13,645 bases of DNA from Gudongella sp964604145. Its GTDB lineage: Bacteria; Bacillota; Clostridia; Tissierellales; Tissierellaceae. The position numbers were made by a program, and so were the translations under genes. Positions 1 to 6,843 of this stretch are shown in pieces; the stretch's first letter is position 1, and each line of letters opens with the position of its first letter. The notes beneath the pieces are model-generated. The model did no database searches. It was given only the letters and a program-made list of their open reading frames with translations, and was not told where the DNA came from. The DNA is taken from contig CAZRXS010000037.1 of the NCBI GenBank assembly GCA_964604145.1, positions 1-13,645 of the forward strand, written 5' to 3'.

Positions 1-724
1 TATTATATATATCCTCCACGCTCCCAATCTCCATAATCTTTCCTGCATACATTACAGCAATATTATCACAAGTTTCACCTAGTATTGATAGGTCATGAGT
101 TATAATAACCATGGCCATATTTAATTCTTTACGTAATTTATGGAGCAGGTTTAAAATTTGCGCTTGTACCATTACATCCAATGCAGTGGTTGGTTCATCT
201 CCTATAACTATCTTTGGATTACAAGCAAGTGCCATTGCAATCATAGCTCTTTGCTTCATACCACCACTAAATTCATGTGGATAATTCCAAATCCTATCTC
301 GTTCAAGTTCTACTAATTCAAGTAATTCTCTTGTCCTCTTATTCGCTTCTTTTTGTGATACTTTTTTATGGAAGAGAATAGCTTCTGAAATTTGATCCCC
401 AACCCTTAAGACTGGGTTTAGAGAGTTCATAGCCCCTTGAAAAATCATAGATATTTCATTCCACCTAATCTTATTAAATTGTGAATCTTCAAGCTTCACT
501 AGGTCTTTGCCCTCAAATAATATCTCCCCACCTCTAATAAATCCCTCCTTTGGAAGGAGCTTGCATATGGACAAGGCAGTTGTTGTTTTTCCACAACCTG
601 ATTCACCAACTAAGCCTAAAGATTCTCCATAGTTTAGTCCAAAACTTACACCGTCAACAGCCTTTACTTTTCCTGAGGATATCTCAAAATATGTTCTTAA
701 ATCATTTACCCTTAGTAGATCCAT
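1..724 (-). CDS. oppD: Oligopeptide/dipeptide ABC transporter ATP-binding protein (OppD/DppD type), 3' end cut off
   Basis: This is the ATPase that powers a peptide importer at the inner face of the membrane. Reading the minus strand from ATG at 722-724 gives 241 residues before the window ends. Visible motifs are Walker A GESGCGKT (about 40-47), the Q-loop in MIFQGAMNSLNP (Q about 96), signature FSGGMKQR (152-159), Walker B IVIGDEP (172-178) and the switch histidine in ITHDLS (about 210). Family members are usually 320-340 residues, so roughly the last 80-100, including the oligopeptide-transporter C-terminal domain, are missing. An AAGGAGA SD lies in the last codons of the upstream permease, whose stop is 2 nt away, so translation is probably coupled. 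An OppF-type partner ATPase would be expected just outside the window. The family is certain; substrate type rests on context. Confidence 0.95.
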   Translation of the reverse strand, partial: MDLLRVNDLRTYFEISSGKVKAVDGVSFGLNYGESLGLVGESGCGKTTTALSICKLLPKEGFIRGGEILFEGKDLVKLEDSQFNKIRWNEISMIFQGAMNSLNPVLRVGDQISEAILFHKKVSQKEANKRTRELLELVELERDRIWNYPHEFSGGMKQRAMIAMALACNPKIVIGDEPTTALDVMVQAQILNLLHKLRKELNMAMVIITHDLSILGETCDNIAVMYAGKIMEIGSVEDIYN

Positions 725-726
725 AA

Positions 727-1605
727 TTATCTTCTCCTTAGTTTAGGATTTAAGATTTCATCAAAGGCATATCCTAAAAAAGTAAATGAAAGCACCACTA
801 ATACAACACATATACCTGGAGGCAAAAAATACCAGTAGGCTCCTGAACTTGCTGCTCCTGATTCAAAAGCATAATTTAACATCATACCCCAGCTAGGCCT
901 TGTTACATCTCCTAGACCTAAAAAACTTAAAGTTGTCTCAGAAATAATTGCAACTGCAGAGACTAAAATTGTATTTGCAAAAACTAGCGGAAATACATTT
1001 GGGAGTATATGTCTAATCATTATAGTTTTATCATCTGCTCCAAAAGCTCTAATCCTTTCTATAAATGGCCTTTCTTTTATCGATAGTGTTTGGGCTCTCA
1101 CTACCCTTGCTGTTCCCGCCCAGCTAGTTATGCCTATAACAAATATTATATTCCAAATGCTGCTTCCAAGTATAGCTGCTAAGACCAAAACAAGTGGTAA
1201 CCAGGGAATAACTAAGAAAAAGTCTGTAAATCTCATAAGTACAATATCGGTTTTTTTCCCAAAATAGGCTGAACTAATACCAATAATTGTGCCTAAAAAC
1301 ATTGAAATAATAGTGGCAAGTACACCTACCATAAGCGATATTCTTCCACCAGCAAGTAGGTTTTTAAAAACATCTCTCCCCAAATCATCAGTTCCTAATA
1401 TATGCTCATTGCTTGGAGCTTGAAGCGCACTACCTGCCTCTCCAAACTCCATTGGATCAAAGGGAAATATTAGAGAACCTACAAATGAAGCCAAAATAAA
1501 AAATATTAAAATCCCAGCTCCAGCTATACCCATTTTATTTTTCTTAAAATTATTGAAAAATTCATCTAATTTCTTTTTTCTCATTTCTCTTTTAATTGAA
1601 CTCAT
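727..1605 (-). CDS. oppC: Peptide ABC transporter permease, OppC/DppC type
   Basis: This is the second inner-membrane permease of the importer. The protein has a hydrophilic lysine-rich N-terminus, a first membrane helix (IAGAGILIFFILASFVGSLI), the family motif HILGTDDLGRDVF, then a BPD_transp_1 region of about five more helices. The EAA loop, with the ALGADD-like segment RAFGADDKTIMIRHILPN, docks to the ATPase. Length is about 292 residues, normal for OppC. An in-frame GTG at 1612-1614 would add three residues, but it lies inside the SD sequence AGGTGG (1611-1616). That SD is spaced 5 nt from ATG 1603-1605, so I prefer the ATG. The upstream oppB stop (1616-1618) overlaps the same SD, which implies coupled translation. 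Confidence 0.95.
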   Translation of the reverse strand: MSSIKREMRKKKLDEFFNNFKKNKMGIAGAGILIFFILASFVGSLIFPFDPMEFGEAGSALQAPSNEHILGTDDLGRDVFKNLLAGGRISLMVGVLATIISMFLGTIIGISSAYFGKKTDIVLMRFTDFFLVIPWLPLVLVLAAILGSSIWNIIFVIGITSWAGTARVVRAQTLSIKERPFIERIRAFGADDKTIMIRHILPNVFPLVFANTILVSAVAIISETTLSFLGLGDVTRPSWGMMLNYAFESGAASSGAYWYFLPPGICVVLVVLSFTFLGYAFDEILNPKLRRR

Positions 1606-1610
1606 ATTCT

Positions 1611-1616
1611 CCACCT
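1611..1616 (-). promoter_or_regulatory. SD sequence that decides the oppC start
   Basis: On the minus strand this reads AGGTGG, part of GAGGTGG (compare the extended consensus GAGGTGA). It sits 5 nt before ATG 1603-1605. The alternative GTG (1612-1614) is inside it and has no SD of its own. Confidence 0.65.
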
Positions 1617-2584
1617 CAGCTCTTTACTCTGGGATCCAGATAGGAATAGGTGATATCTGCAATAAAGTTAGCCAAAATTACACTAACTGTAATCAATAGA
1701 AATATTCCCTGCAAGAGTGGGTAATCCCTATTTTTTATAGCTTCATACATCAGTCTACCAATACCTGGCCATGAGAATATCGTTTCAATCTGGATGGTTC
1801 CCCCAATTATAAGCCCCAGATTTATAGCTATAATTGTTATCATCGGAAGCATAGCATTTGGGAGTGCGTGTTTTCTAATAATATAGCCATCTCCAAAGCC
1901 TTTTGCCTTAGCGGTTATCATATAATCTTCGGTAAACACATCTAATAGAGTATTTCGCATGGTAAGGGTATACTCACCTATAAGCACAAGGCTTAAAGCT
2001 GTAACCGGTAAAACAAGATGCATTGCCCCATCTTTAATCATTGCAAATGTGCTCGCAAAAGTTTGACCTGGTGTAAACATACCTGAAGTAGGAAAGATTC
2101 TTAGTCCTATACTAAATACAGATATAAGAATTATTCCAAGCCAAAATGTAGGCATTGAATATGTTACTAAAGAAAATCCAAGTGCAAAAACATCTATTTT
2201 TGTGCCCCTTTTCCAGGCTGAAATAACTCCCAAAAACATACCTGCAAAAATAGCAATTATCTCTGCTATCCCTACCATTATAAGAGTTGGCATTATTTTT
2301 TGGAGTATAACCTCAACGACAGGTTTTTTATAAAGAAAAGATAAACCAAAGTCTCCTTTAAAGAGATTTTGCACATAAATAAAGAATTGAATATACCATG
2401 GTTTTCCCAATCCAAATAACTCTTTAGTTCTTTCTATAGCTTCAGGAGATGCTTTTGGATTTCTCATAATCATTGAAAGAGGGTTGCCGGGCATTACTCT
2501 AAATAAAAAATAATTAAAAATAAGTACAAATACTATGGTTACTAAAGCTTGCAAAGACTTTTTAAATAGGTATTGCTTATTCAA
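1616..2584 (-). CDS. oppB: Peptide ABC transporter permease, OppB/DppB type
   Basis: This is the first inner-membrane permease of the importer. It has a typical OppB layout: an N-terminal helix (about 15-33), the motif FRVMPGNPLS, a periplasm-facing loop with GLGKPWYIQF, then the BPD_transp_1 domain with five helices. The EAA loop is near residues 228-249 (TAKAKGFGDGYIIRKHALPN), and the family ending DPRVK is present. Length of 322-325 residues fits the family. The longest reading starts at GTG 2591-2593, but that codon is inside a near-perfect SD, GAGGTGA (2590-2596). The SD points to TTG 2582-2584 with 5 nt spacing, so I place the start there with moderate confidence. The stop overlaps the oppC SD. 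The gene follows the binding-protein gene after a gap that holds a small hairpin. Confidence 0.93.
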   Translation of the reverse strand: MNKQYLFKKSLQALVTIVFVLIFNYFLFRVMPGNPLSMIMRNPKASPEAIERTKELFGLGKPWYIQFFIYVQNLFKGDFGLSFLYKKPVVEVILQKIMPTLIMVGIAEIIAIFAGMFLGVISAWKRGTKIDVFALGFSLVTYSMPTFWLGIILISVFSIGLRIFPTSGMFTPGQTFASTFAMIKDGAMHLVLPVTALSLVLIGEYTLTMRNTLLDVFTEDYMITAKAKGFGDGYIIRKHALPNAMLPMITIIAINLGLIIGGTIQIETIFSWPGIGRLMYEAIKNRDYPLLQGIFLLITVSVILANFIADITYSYLDPRVKS

Positions 2585-2589
2585 TAGCC

Positions 2590-2596
2590 TCACCTC
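2590..2596 (-). promoter_or_regulatory. SD sequence suggesting a TTG start for oppB
   Basis: On the minus strand this reads GAGGTGA, seven consecutive bases of the anti-SD complement AAGGAGGTGAT. It is 5 nt from TTG 2582-2584. Upstream of GTG 2591-2593 there is no other SD. Confidence 0.6.
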
Positions 2597-2621
2597 ACAG
2601 TTAAATTAGCTTTGGAAATAT

Positions 2622-2640
2622 AAAAAGGGGATTAACCCCT
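2622..2640 (-). terminator. Weak terminator-like hairpin between the binding-protein and permease genes
   Basis: On the minus strand, AGGGG-TTAAT-CCCCT is followed directly by TTTTTA. This is a GC-rich 5-bp stem (2626-2640) with a U-tract. It lies about 21 nt after the binding-protein stop. The stem is short, so partial termination or 3'-end protection is more likely than a full stop. Either would give more binding protein than permease from one transcript, as is common for ABC importers. Confidence 0.5.
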
Positions 2641-2660
2641 CCTTATATTCCGGCATAGAG

Positions 2661-4463
2661 CTATTCTTCTTTATTTTTTTTCATTCTTATATATAAAAAT
2701 ATTCCTGCAATAATACCAATGCCTACTATTATATATATGATTGTATTATTAGCGCCAGTAGCTTCTTTAGTAGTTGTATCTGTTGTTTCAGCTGAATCTT
2801 CTGAATCAGTTATGTCAGTTGATTCAACAGCATCTGTTGACTTTATTACAGGCTCTACGTTTAAATAATTATAATTTGTTAGATTAAAGAAATATCCACC
2901 AGTGTCAGGTATCCTTTTCCAGCCTGTCCATTTTTCTGTATTTACAGCTTGTAAATTATTATCATAAAATAGGATAATATAAGGAGCTTCCTCATACAGG
3001 ATCCTTTGCATTTCCCAAACTAGCTCTTGTCTTTCATCAGGATCCATTAGGGTTTGTTGCTTTAAAAACAACTTATCGTATTCCTCATTTGAATAATTTG
3101 AATCGCTCATTGAGCCAATTTCATCAGTTGTCATTATATTGAGAATTGTGGTAGGATCTAAATCTGCTCCCCAACCCCAAATAAACATATCAAAATCACC
3201 AGAATAAATTTTATCTATTAAAACACCATCATCAACTGTTTCAATATTTAATTTAATACCTGCTTTAGCAGCAGAACCTGAAATCATCTGCCCTGCCTTT
3301 ACTTCTTCTGAATTATCTGCTCTAAGAGTAAAGGTAAATTCCAGAGCATTCCCGTTTTTATCTTCTCTTACACCATCTCCATTTAAATCAGTATAACCTG
3401 CTGTTTCTAAAAGTTTTTTTGCTTTTTCTATATCATAGTTTCTAATTTCATCTTCCGTTGGCTCATAATGATAGAAGCCTTCAGGTGGAACTAGAGTAGT
3501 TCCTACAGTCCCCTGACCATCGTATACTAAATCTAATATTTGCCGTTTATCAATTGCAAGCTCAATAGCCTTTCTAATATTAAAATCTTTTAGCAAAGGA
3601 TTTGCTTTTGAAGAAGGGTCTTTCCAGGCATTAAAGGAAATTTCAGTAAAGCCTAAAGATACAGCAGACACAGCTTCTATGCCTTCTTCATCTTTTAAAG
3701 AAGAAAGTTGGCTAGTGTTAAAATTTGTAGCAGCATCTATTTCGCCAATCTTGATAGATTGAGCCATTGTATCTGAATTTGCATAGTGGACAAATATCAA
3801 TTCATCTATTGCAGCTTGCCCTTTAAAATAATTTTCATTTGAAACTAGTTTTAAAAACTGTCCTGGGTTAAACTCTACAAATTCAAATGGTCCTGTGCCT
3901 ATGGGCGTTTCATTTGGCCAAGTTTCAAGCTCTTCAACTGCGACATCTTTCCATATATGTTCTGGAAGTATGGGGGCAGAATTTAATAGCATATTTGCCT
4001 TTGGATTTTCAGTTTTAATCTTAACTGTATAATCATCCGGAGCTAAAATCTCTGTTATTCCCACAAGATAGCCTGCATACATTCCTAATGGATTCTCGAG
4101 TAGTAACTCAAAAGTAAATTTAACATCCTGAGAGGTAAAAGTTTCTCCATCATGCCAATTTACGCCTTCTTCTAAATTAAAAATCCACTCTGTACCATCT
4201 TCATTTATTTCCCATGATTTTGCTAAATTAGGAGCAGGCTCTAGATTTTCATCAATTGTAACAAGAGGATCATAAATTAGGCTAAAGACCTCATAACCTA
4301 TTTCACTGTAGGATATCATAGGGCTTAGTGAATCTATCTCGACCGTAACTCCAATCCTCATTGAATCTGGATTTTTATTTGCACTTGCAAAAATATTGCT
4401 GGTTCCTAAAGATAGCATAACTGCAAAAGCTATTAAGATTTGAATTGCTTTATTGCTTTTCAT
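2661..4463 (-). CDS. Extracellular peptide-binding protein (SBP_bac_5) with C-terminal membrane anchor
   Basis: This is the substrate-binding subunit of the adjacent importer, expected on the outer face of the cytoplasmic membrane. It is 600 residues, longer than the usual 500-550. Residues 1-27 form a signal peptide (MKSNK, hydrophobic core, then IFASA) with no cysteine, so it is not a standard lipoprotein. The central part is family 5 (GTGPFEFVEFNPGQFLKL; the FNIRKAIELAIDKRQIL segment; NLTNYNYLNVEP near the end). A roughly 30-residue Ser/Thr/Asp/Glu linker (about 542-571) follows, then a membrane helix (about 574-592) and a basic tail RMKKNKEE. This architecture predicts C-terminal anchoring. 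The start is secure: AAGGAGG lies 7 nt before ATG, inside the last codons of the LD-carboxypeptidase gene, which ends at the very next base. The peptide class bound cannot be read from sequence; neighbours suggest murein peptides. Confidence 0.93.
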   Translation of the reverse strand: MKSNKAIQILIAFAVMLSLGTSNIFASANKNPDSMRIGVTVEIDSLSPMISYSEIGYEVFSLIYDPLVTIDENLEPAPNLAKSWEINEDGTEWIFNLEEGVNWHDGETFTSQDVKFTFELLLENPLGMYAGYLVGITEILAPDDYTVKIKTENPKANMLLNSAPILPEHIWKDVAVEELETWPNETPIGTGPFEFVEFNPGQFLKLVSNENYFKGQAAIDELIFVHYANSDTMAQSIKIGEIDAATNFNTSQLSSLKDEEGIEAVSAVSLGFTEISFNAWKDPSSKANPLLKDFNIRKAIELAIDKRQILDLVYDGQGTVGTTLVPPEGFYHYEPTEDEIRNYDIEKAKKLLETAGYTDLNGDGVREDKNGNALEFTFTLRADNSEEVKAGQMISGSAAKAGIKLNIETVDDGVLIDKIYSGDFDMFIWGWGADLDPTTILNIMTTDEIGSMSDSNYSNEEYDKLFLKQQTLMDPDERQELVWEMQRILYEEAPYIILFYDNNLQAVNTEKWTGWKRIPDTGGYFFNLTNYNYLNVEPVIKSTDAVESTDITDSEDSAETTDTTTKEATGANNTIIYIIVGIGIIAGIFLYIRMKKNKEE

Positions 4464-5438
4464 CTAAATTCCTCCTTGTTTATTCTCTTTTACAAGCGCT
4501 GATTCTGTGATAATAAACTTCTTATTATCTGCGTCCAACCTAGCCATAACTCCTATTGGAAGTGTTGCTATATCCCTAGTATGTCCAATCGGCAAACCAT
4601 GAATAACTGGGACTTTTAGTGGTGCAAGATGTTCAAATAATAAATCTTCTAAACTAATATCTACATAGTAACCAGGATTATGCAAATCTGGCTTACAATC
4701 AACGCATTCTCCAACTACAATTCCAGCAACATTTTCAAATTTCCCTGCATTAGCTAAATGAGTGAGCATATGATCAATAATCCAAGGTTCAGTTTCAAGC
4801 TCTTCAAGAAATAAAATCTTACCATCAGTCTGAATTTCATATGGAGTTCCTAGGGTAGAACATAGTAAACTTAAATTCCCACCCACTAATGGACCCTCGC
4901 AGACCCCTGGATATACAGTATTAATCCATTTCTTATTATCAGAAAGAGGAATTTCTCCTATGGGTTCAGGATTTGTCAAAGCTTTAAACAGATAATCCTT
5001 TGTATAATCGCTTAAATCGCTTAAATTATATCTCGACATCCCCGGTCCATGAAAGGTAACCATTCTAGTCTTTTCATAGATAGCAATATGCAAAAATGTA
5101 ATATCGCTAAATCCAATAAAGATTTTAGGGTTGGCTTTAACAATTTCAAAATCAATATATTTAACCATACGAGCTGAGCCATAACCACCTTGAGTAACAA
5201 ATACAGCATCAATATCTTTATTTTTAAACATTTCATTAAAGTCATTTGCCCTATCTTCGTCTGAGCCTGCAACAAATCCTTTTGTTTTATTAAGATTCTT
5301 AGATAGCTCTACCTTATAACCCCACTGTTTTAAGGTTTCAACCCCCCTAATTACGTCACTTCTCCTAAATGAAGGACTCGCAGGTGAAATAACACCAATT
5401 GTATCACCAATTTCTAAAATTTTTGGCTTTACTATCAT
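4464..5438 (-). CDS. ldcA: LD-carboxypeptidase, peptidase family S66 (LdcA/YkfA type)
   Basis: This family is a serine peptidase that removes the terminal D-alanine from murein tetrapeptide by cutting an L,D bond, a step in peptidoglycan recycling. Some S66 members instead act on microcin C-like peptides. The 324 residues carry the whole fold. They include GDTIGVISPASPS near the start, VTQGGYGSAR (82-90), the nucleophile elbow IGFSDIT (Ser about 111), the acid in LFLEELE (Glu about 212) and the general base in LPIGHTRD (His about 286). These match the Ser115/Glu217/His285 triad known for the Pseudomonas enzyme. There is no signal peptide, so it is cytosolic. It is the first gene of the peptide-importer operon, as YkfA is linked to dpp genes in Bacillus, which supports a role on imported wall peptides. 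AAAGGGGG lies upstream of the ATG. Confidence 0.9.
   Translation of the reverse strand: MIVKPKILEIGDTIGVISPASPSFRRSDVIRGVETLKQWGYKVELSKNLNKTKGFVAGSDEDRANDFNEMFKNKDIDAVFVTQGGYGSARMVKYIDFEIVKANPKIFIGFSDITFLHIAIYEKTRMVTFHGPGMSRYNLSDLSDYTKDYLFKALTNPEPIGEIPLSDNKKWINTVYPGVCEGPLVGGNLSLLCSTLGTPYEIQTDGKILFLEELETEPWIIDHMLTHLANAGKFENVAGIVVGECVDCKPDLHNPGYYVDISLEDLLFEHLAPLKVPVIHGLPIGHTRDIATLPIGVMARLDADNKKFIITESALVKENKQGGI
4471..4477 (-). promoter_or_regulatory. SD of the binding-protein gene embedded in the ldcA 3' end
   Basis: On the minus strand AAGGAGG encodes part of the final Gln-Gly-Gly of LdcA. It also serves ATG 4461-4463 with 7 nt spacing. The ldcA stop (4464-4466) directly abuts that ATG, a layout for translational coupling. 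Confidence 0.8.
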
Positions 5439-5475
5439 ATAGCAGTACCCCCTTTGACTTTTAAAGTTTCTTATT

Positions 5476-5484
5476 TATATAGCA
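5476..5484 (-). promoter_or_regulatory. Possible extended -10 promoter for the ldcA-importer operon
   Basis: On the minus strand this reads TGC-TATATA, an extended -10 about 40 nt before the ldcA ATG. No good -35 lies 16-18 nt upstream, so this is only the best candidate in the gap. It is downstream of all three hairpins that follow the aldolase gene. Confidence 0.35.
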
Positions 5485-5582
5485 TTGCTTCTTTACTGAT
5501 TTTAAGCGATAAATAAAAGATGTTTTTTATATGTATACCCTTTTTTACCTATAATCAGCTTTTCTCAAATAAAAAATAATTT

Positions 5583-5617
5583 AAAAAAAGAACCTAACTA
5601 ATCCGTTAAGTTCCTTT
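5583..5617 (-). terminator. Intrinsic terminator with long U-tract
   Basis: Arms 5590-5598 and 5605-5613 pair over 9 bp with one G-U (minus strand GAACTTAAC / GTTAGGTTC) around a 6-nt loop. A run of seven T follows on the minus strand (complement of 5583-5589). The polarity fits transcripts coming from the aldolase gene. It is the last of three hairpins in this gap. Confidence 0.75.
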
Positions 5618-5626
5618 AGACTACTC

Positions 5627-5653
5627 CTTAGAAATAAATAAAATATTTCTAAG
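5627..5653. repeat. 10-bp inverted repeat between two terminators
   Basis: CTTAGAAATA (5627-5636) and TATTTCTAAG (5644-5653) are perfect complements with a 7-nt loop. There is no clear U-tract in either direction, so it may be an RNA stem or an operator. Confidence 0.6.
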
Positions 5654-5688
5654 AAACTAAAATAAGCCCTTTAAATTTAAAGGGCTTA
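5654..5688 (-). terminator. Terminator of the aldolase gene
   Basis: A perfect 26-nt palindrome at 5663-5688 (core AAGCCCTTTAAA) starts 16 nt after the aldolase stop. The minus strand then reads TTTTAGTTT. Stem strength, position and U-rich tail make it the primary terminator for the aldolase transcript. Confidence 0.85.
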
Positions 5689-5703
5689 TAAGTTTAATGT
5701 TTT

Positions 5704-6591
5704 TTAAGCTATTGATGCATTGTAAATATCTTTAATGGATTTTGTTAACATATCATTAAATTCTTCATCAGTTTGTTCTACACTTAAACCCTCTGACAGG
5801 GCCCTTGAAAAGCTGGCAATTAAGCCTGGGTTATTATAAAGATATTTTACAGAATCTTCTCTACTATAACCACCAGAAAGAGCTACCACACGCATAACTT
5901 TAGGATGCTCAATAAGGTCAGCATAGAAATTATCTACTGTTGGAATTGTAAGTTTTAGCATTACTAGCTTATCTTCTGAAAGACTATCCAAATGTTTTAA
6001 TATTTCATTTTTTAGAATCTCTTCAGATTCCTTTTTAAATTTGCTATTTATATCAACTTCAGGTTCTAAAATTGGAACCAAACCCTTAGCTAGTATTTGT
6101 TTCCCAACTTCAAACTGCTGTTCTACAATTTTTTTGATAGCTTCTGAATTAGTTTTTTTAATAACAGATCTCATCTTTGTACCAAATATATTTCTCTCTA
6201 TTGCACGATCTAACAAAGAGTCTAAGTCTGGAATAGGTTTCATAAGCTGTACACCGTCTTCTTCATCTTCAAGCCCTTTGTCTACTTTTAGAATAGGAAT
6301 TATTCCTTTTTCCTCCCATAGATAATCACCAGTCCACAAACCATCTATTTTTCTATCCATAGTGTTTTCAAATAGAATTGCTGCTAGAATGTATTCTGAA
6401 TTAAAAGCTGGACTTGTAATAATTCTAGTTCTCATTTCATGTACTAAATCAAACATTTCCTCTTCATTAGAGTATTTATCTTCACTTACCCCATAGGCTA
6501 ATAAAGCTTTTGGTGTACTGCCTCCACTTTGATCTAGCGCTGCAACAAAACCTTTGCCGTCTTTCATAATTTCAGCTTGTTTATTATTCAT
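5704..6591 (-). CDS. fda: Fructose-bisphosphate aldolase, class I (Staphylococcus FdaB type)
   Basis: This enzyme cleaves fructose 1,6-bisphosphate to dihydroxyacetone phosphate and glyceraldehyde 3-phosphate, and runs the reverse in gluconeogenesis, through a Schiff base and without metal. The 295 residues match the short bacterial class I family (about 296 residues) from end to end. Active-site residues can be aligned with rabbit aldolase: Asp20 in AALDQSGGSTPK, Lys102 in LKVDKG, Lys139 in FGTKMRS, Glu176 and Glu178 in ILEPEVD, and the Schiff-base Lys213 in VMLKLTIPT. The phosphate-binding ALSGGYSRE and SFSRALSEGL segments are intact. The start is ATG 6589-6591 behind AGGGGGA. It is a single-gene unit by its own terminator and the divergent neighbour. 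No convincing promoter was found upstream. Class I use in a Clostridia-like genome is not rare but is less usual than class II. Confidence 0.96.
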   Translation of the reverse strand: MNNKQAEIMKDGKGFVAALDQSGGSTPKALLAYGVSEDKYSNEEEMFDLVHEMRTRIITSPAFNSEYILAAILFENTMDRKIDGLWTGDYLWEEKGIIPILKVDKGLEDEEDGVQLMKPIPDLDSLLDRAIERNIFGTKMRSVIKKTNSEAIKKIVEQQFEVGKQILAKGLVPILEPEVDINSKFKKESEEILKNEILKHLDSLSEDKLVMLKLTIPTVDNFYADLIEHPKVMRVVALSGGYSREDSVKYLYNNPGLIASFSRALSEGLSVEQTDEEFNDMLTKSIKDIYNASIA

Positions 6592-6713
6592 GTAAATCCC
6601 CCTCGTATTGATATTTTAATTTATCATTTATTATCATCCTTTTATTTATACCCTAGTAAGATATTTTAAAACTTAGCAAAGGCTTTATCCTGTTCTAAAT
6701 GCTCTATCATCTC

Positions 6714-6728
6714 TTAAGAATTTCTTAA
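6714..6728. promoter_or_regulatory. Perfect palindrome TTAAGAA-T-TTCTTAA, candidate operator
   Basis: This 15-bp dyad lies between the divergent aldolase and phosphatase genes. It ends one base before the -35 of the best phosphatase promoter. The position would suit a regulator of one or both genes. Short AT-rich palindromes also arise by chance, so function is not shown. Confidence 0.4.
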
Positions 6729-6757
6729 TTGTCTTTATTTGCTATATTTGATATTAT
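6729..6757 (+). promoter_or_regulatory. Likely SigA promoter of the MASE3-PP2C gene
   Basis: TTGTCT (6729-6734), a 17-nt spacer and TATTAT (6752-6757) match the housekeeping consensus at 4/6 and 5/6. Transcription would begin near 6764, giving a leader of about 80 nt. A TATAAT at 6797-6802 is a second -10 candidate but lacks a -35. Confidence 0.55.
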
Positions 6758-6843
6758 AGCTTATGAAAGGCAAAGAAACTAATCTGCATTGTTTTATATA
6801 ATTCTTAAGCTTCTAAAGCAAAAAACTTTACAGGGAGGGCATT

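Noticed and set aside
5021..5275. Second minus-strand frame inside the LD-carboxypeptidase gene
   Set aside because: The peptidase frame carries the catalytic Ser, Glu and His motifs throughout; the other frame has none.
4464..5438. MccF-type self-immunity protein against a peptide antibiotic
   Set aside because: The family is the same, but no peptide-antibiotic biosynthesis genes are seen. The importer context fits murein recycling better.
5583..5688. CRISPR or transposon-end repeats
   Set aside because: The three inverted repeats differ in sequence and spacing. There are no repeated spacers, no target-site duplication and no transposase.
6797..6802. TATAAT as main promoter of the phosphatase gene
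   Set aside because: The -10 is perfect, but the region 16-18 nt upstream reads AGAAAC-like with no -35. The TTGTCT/TATTAT pair upstream is better balanced.
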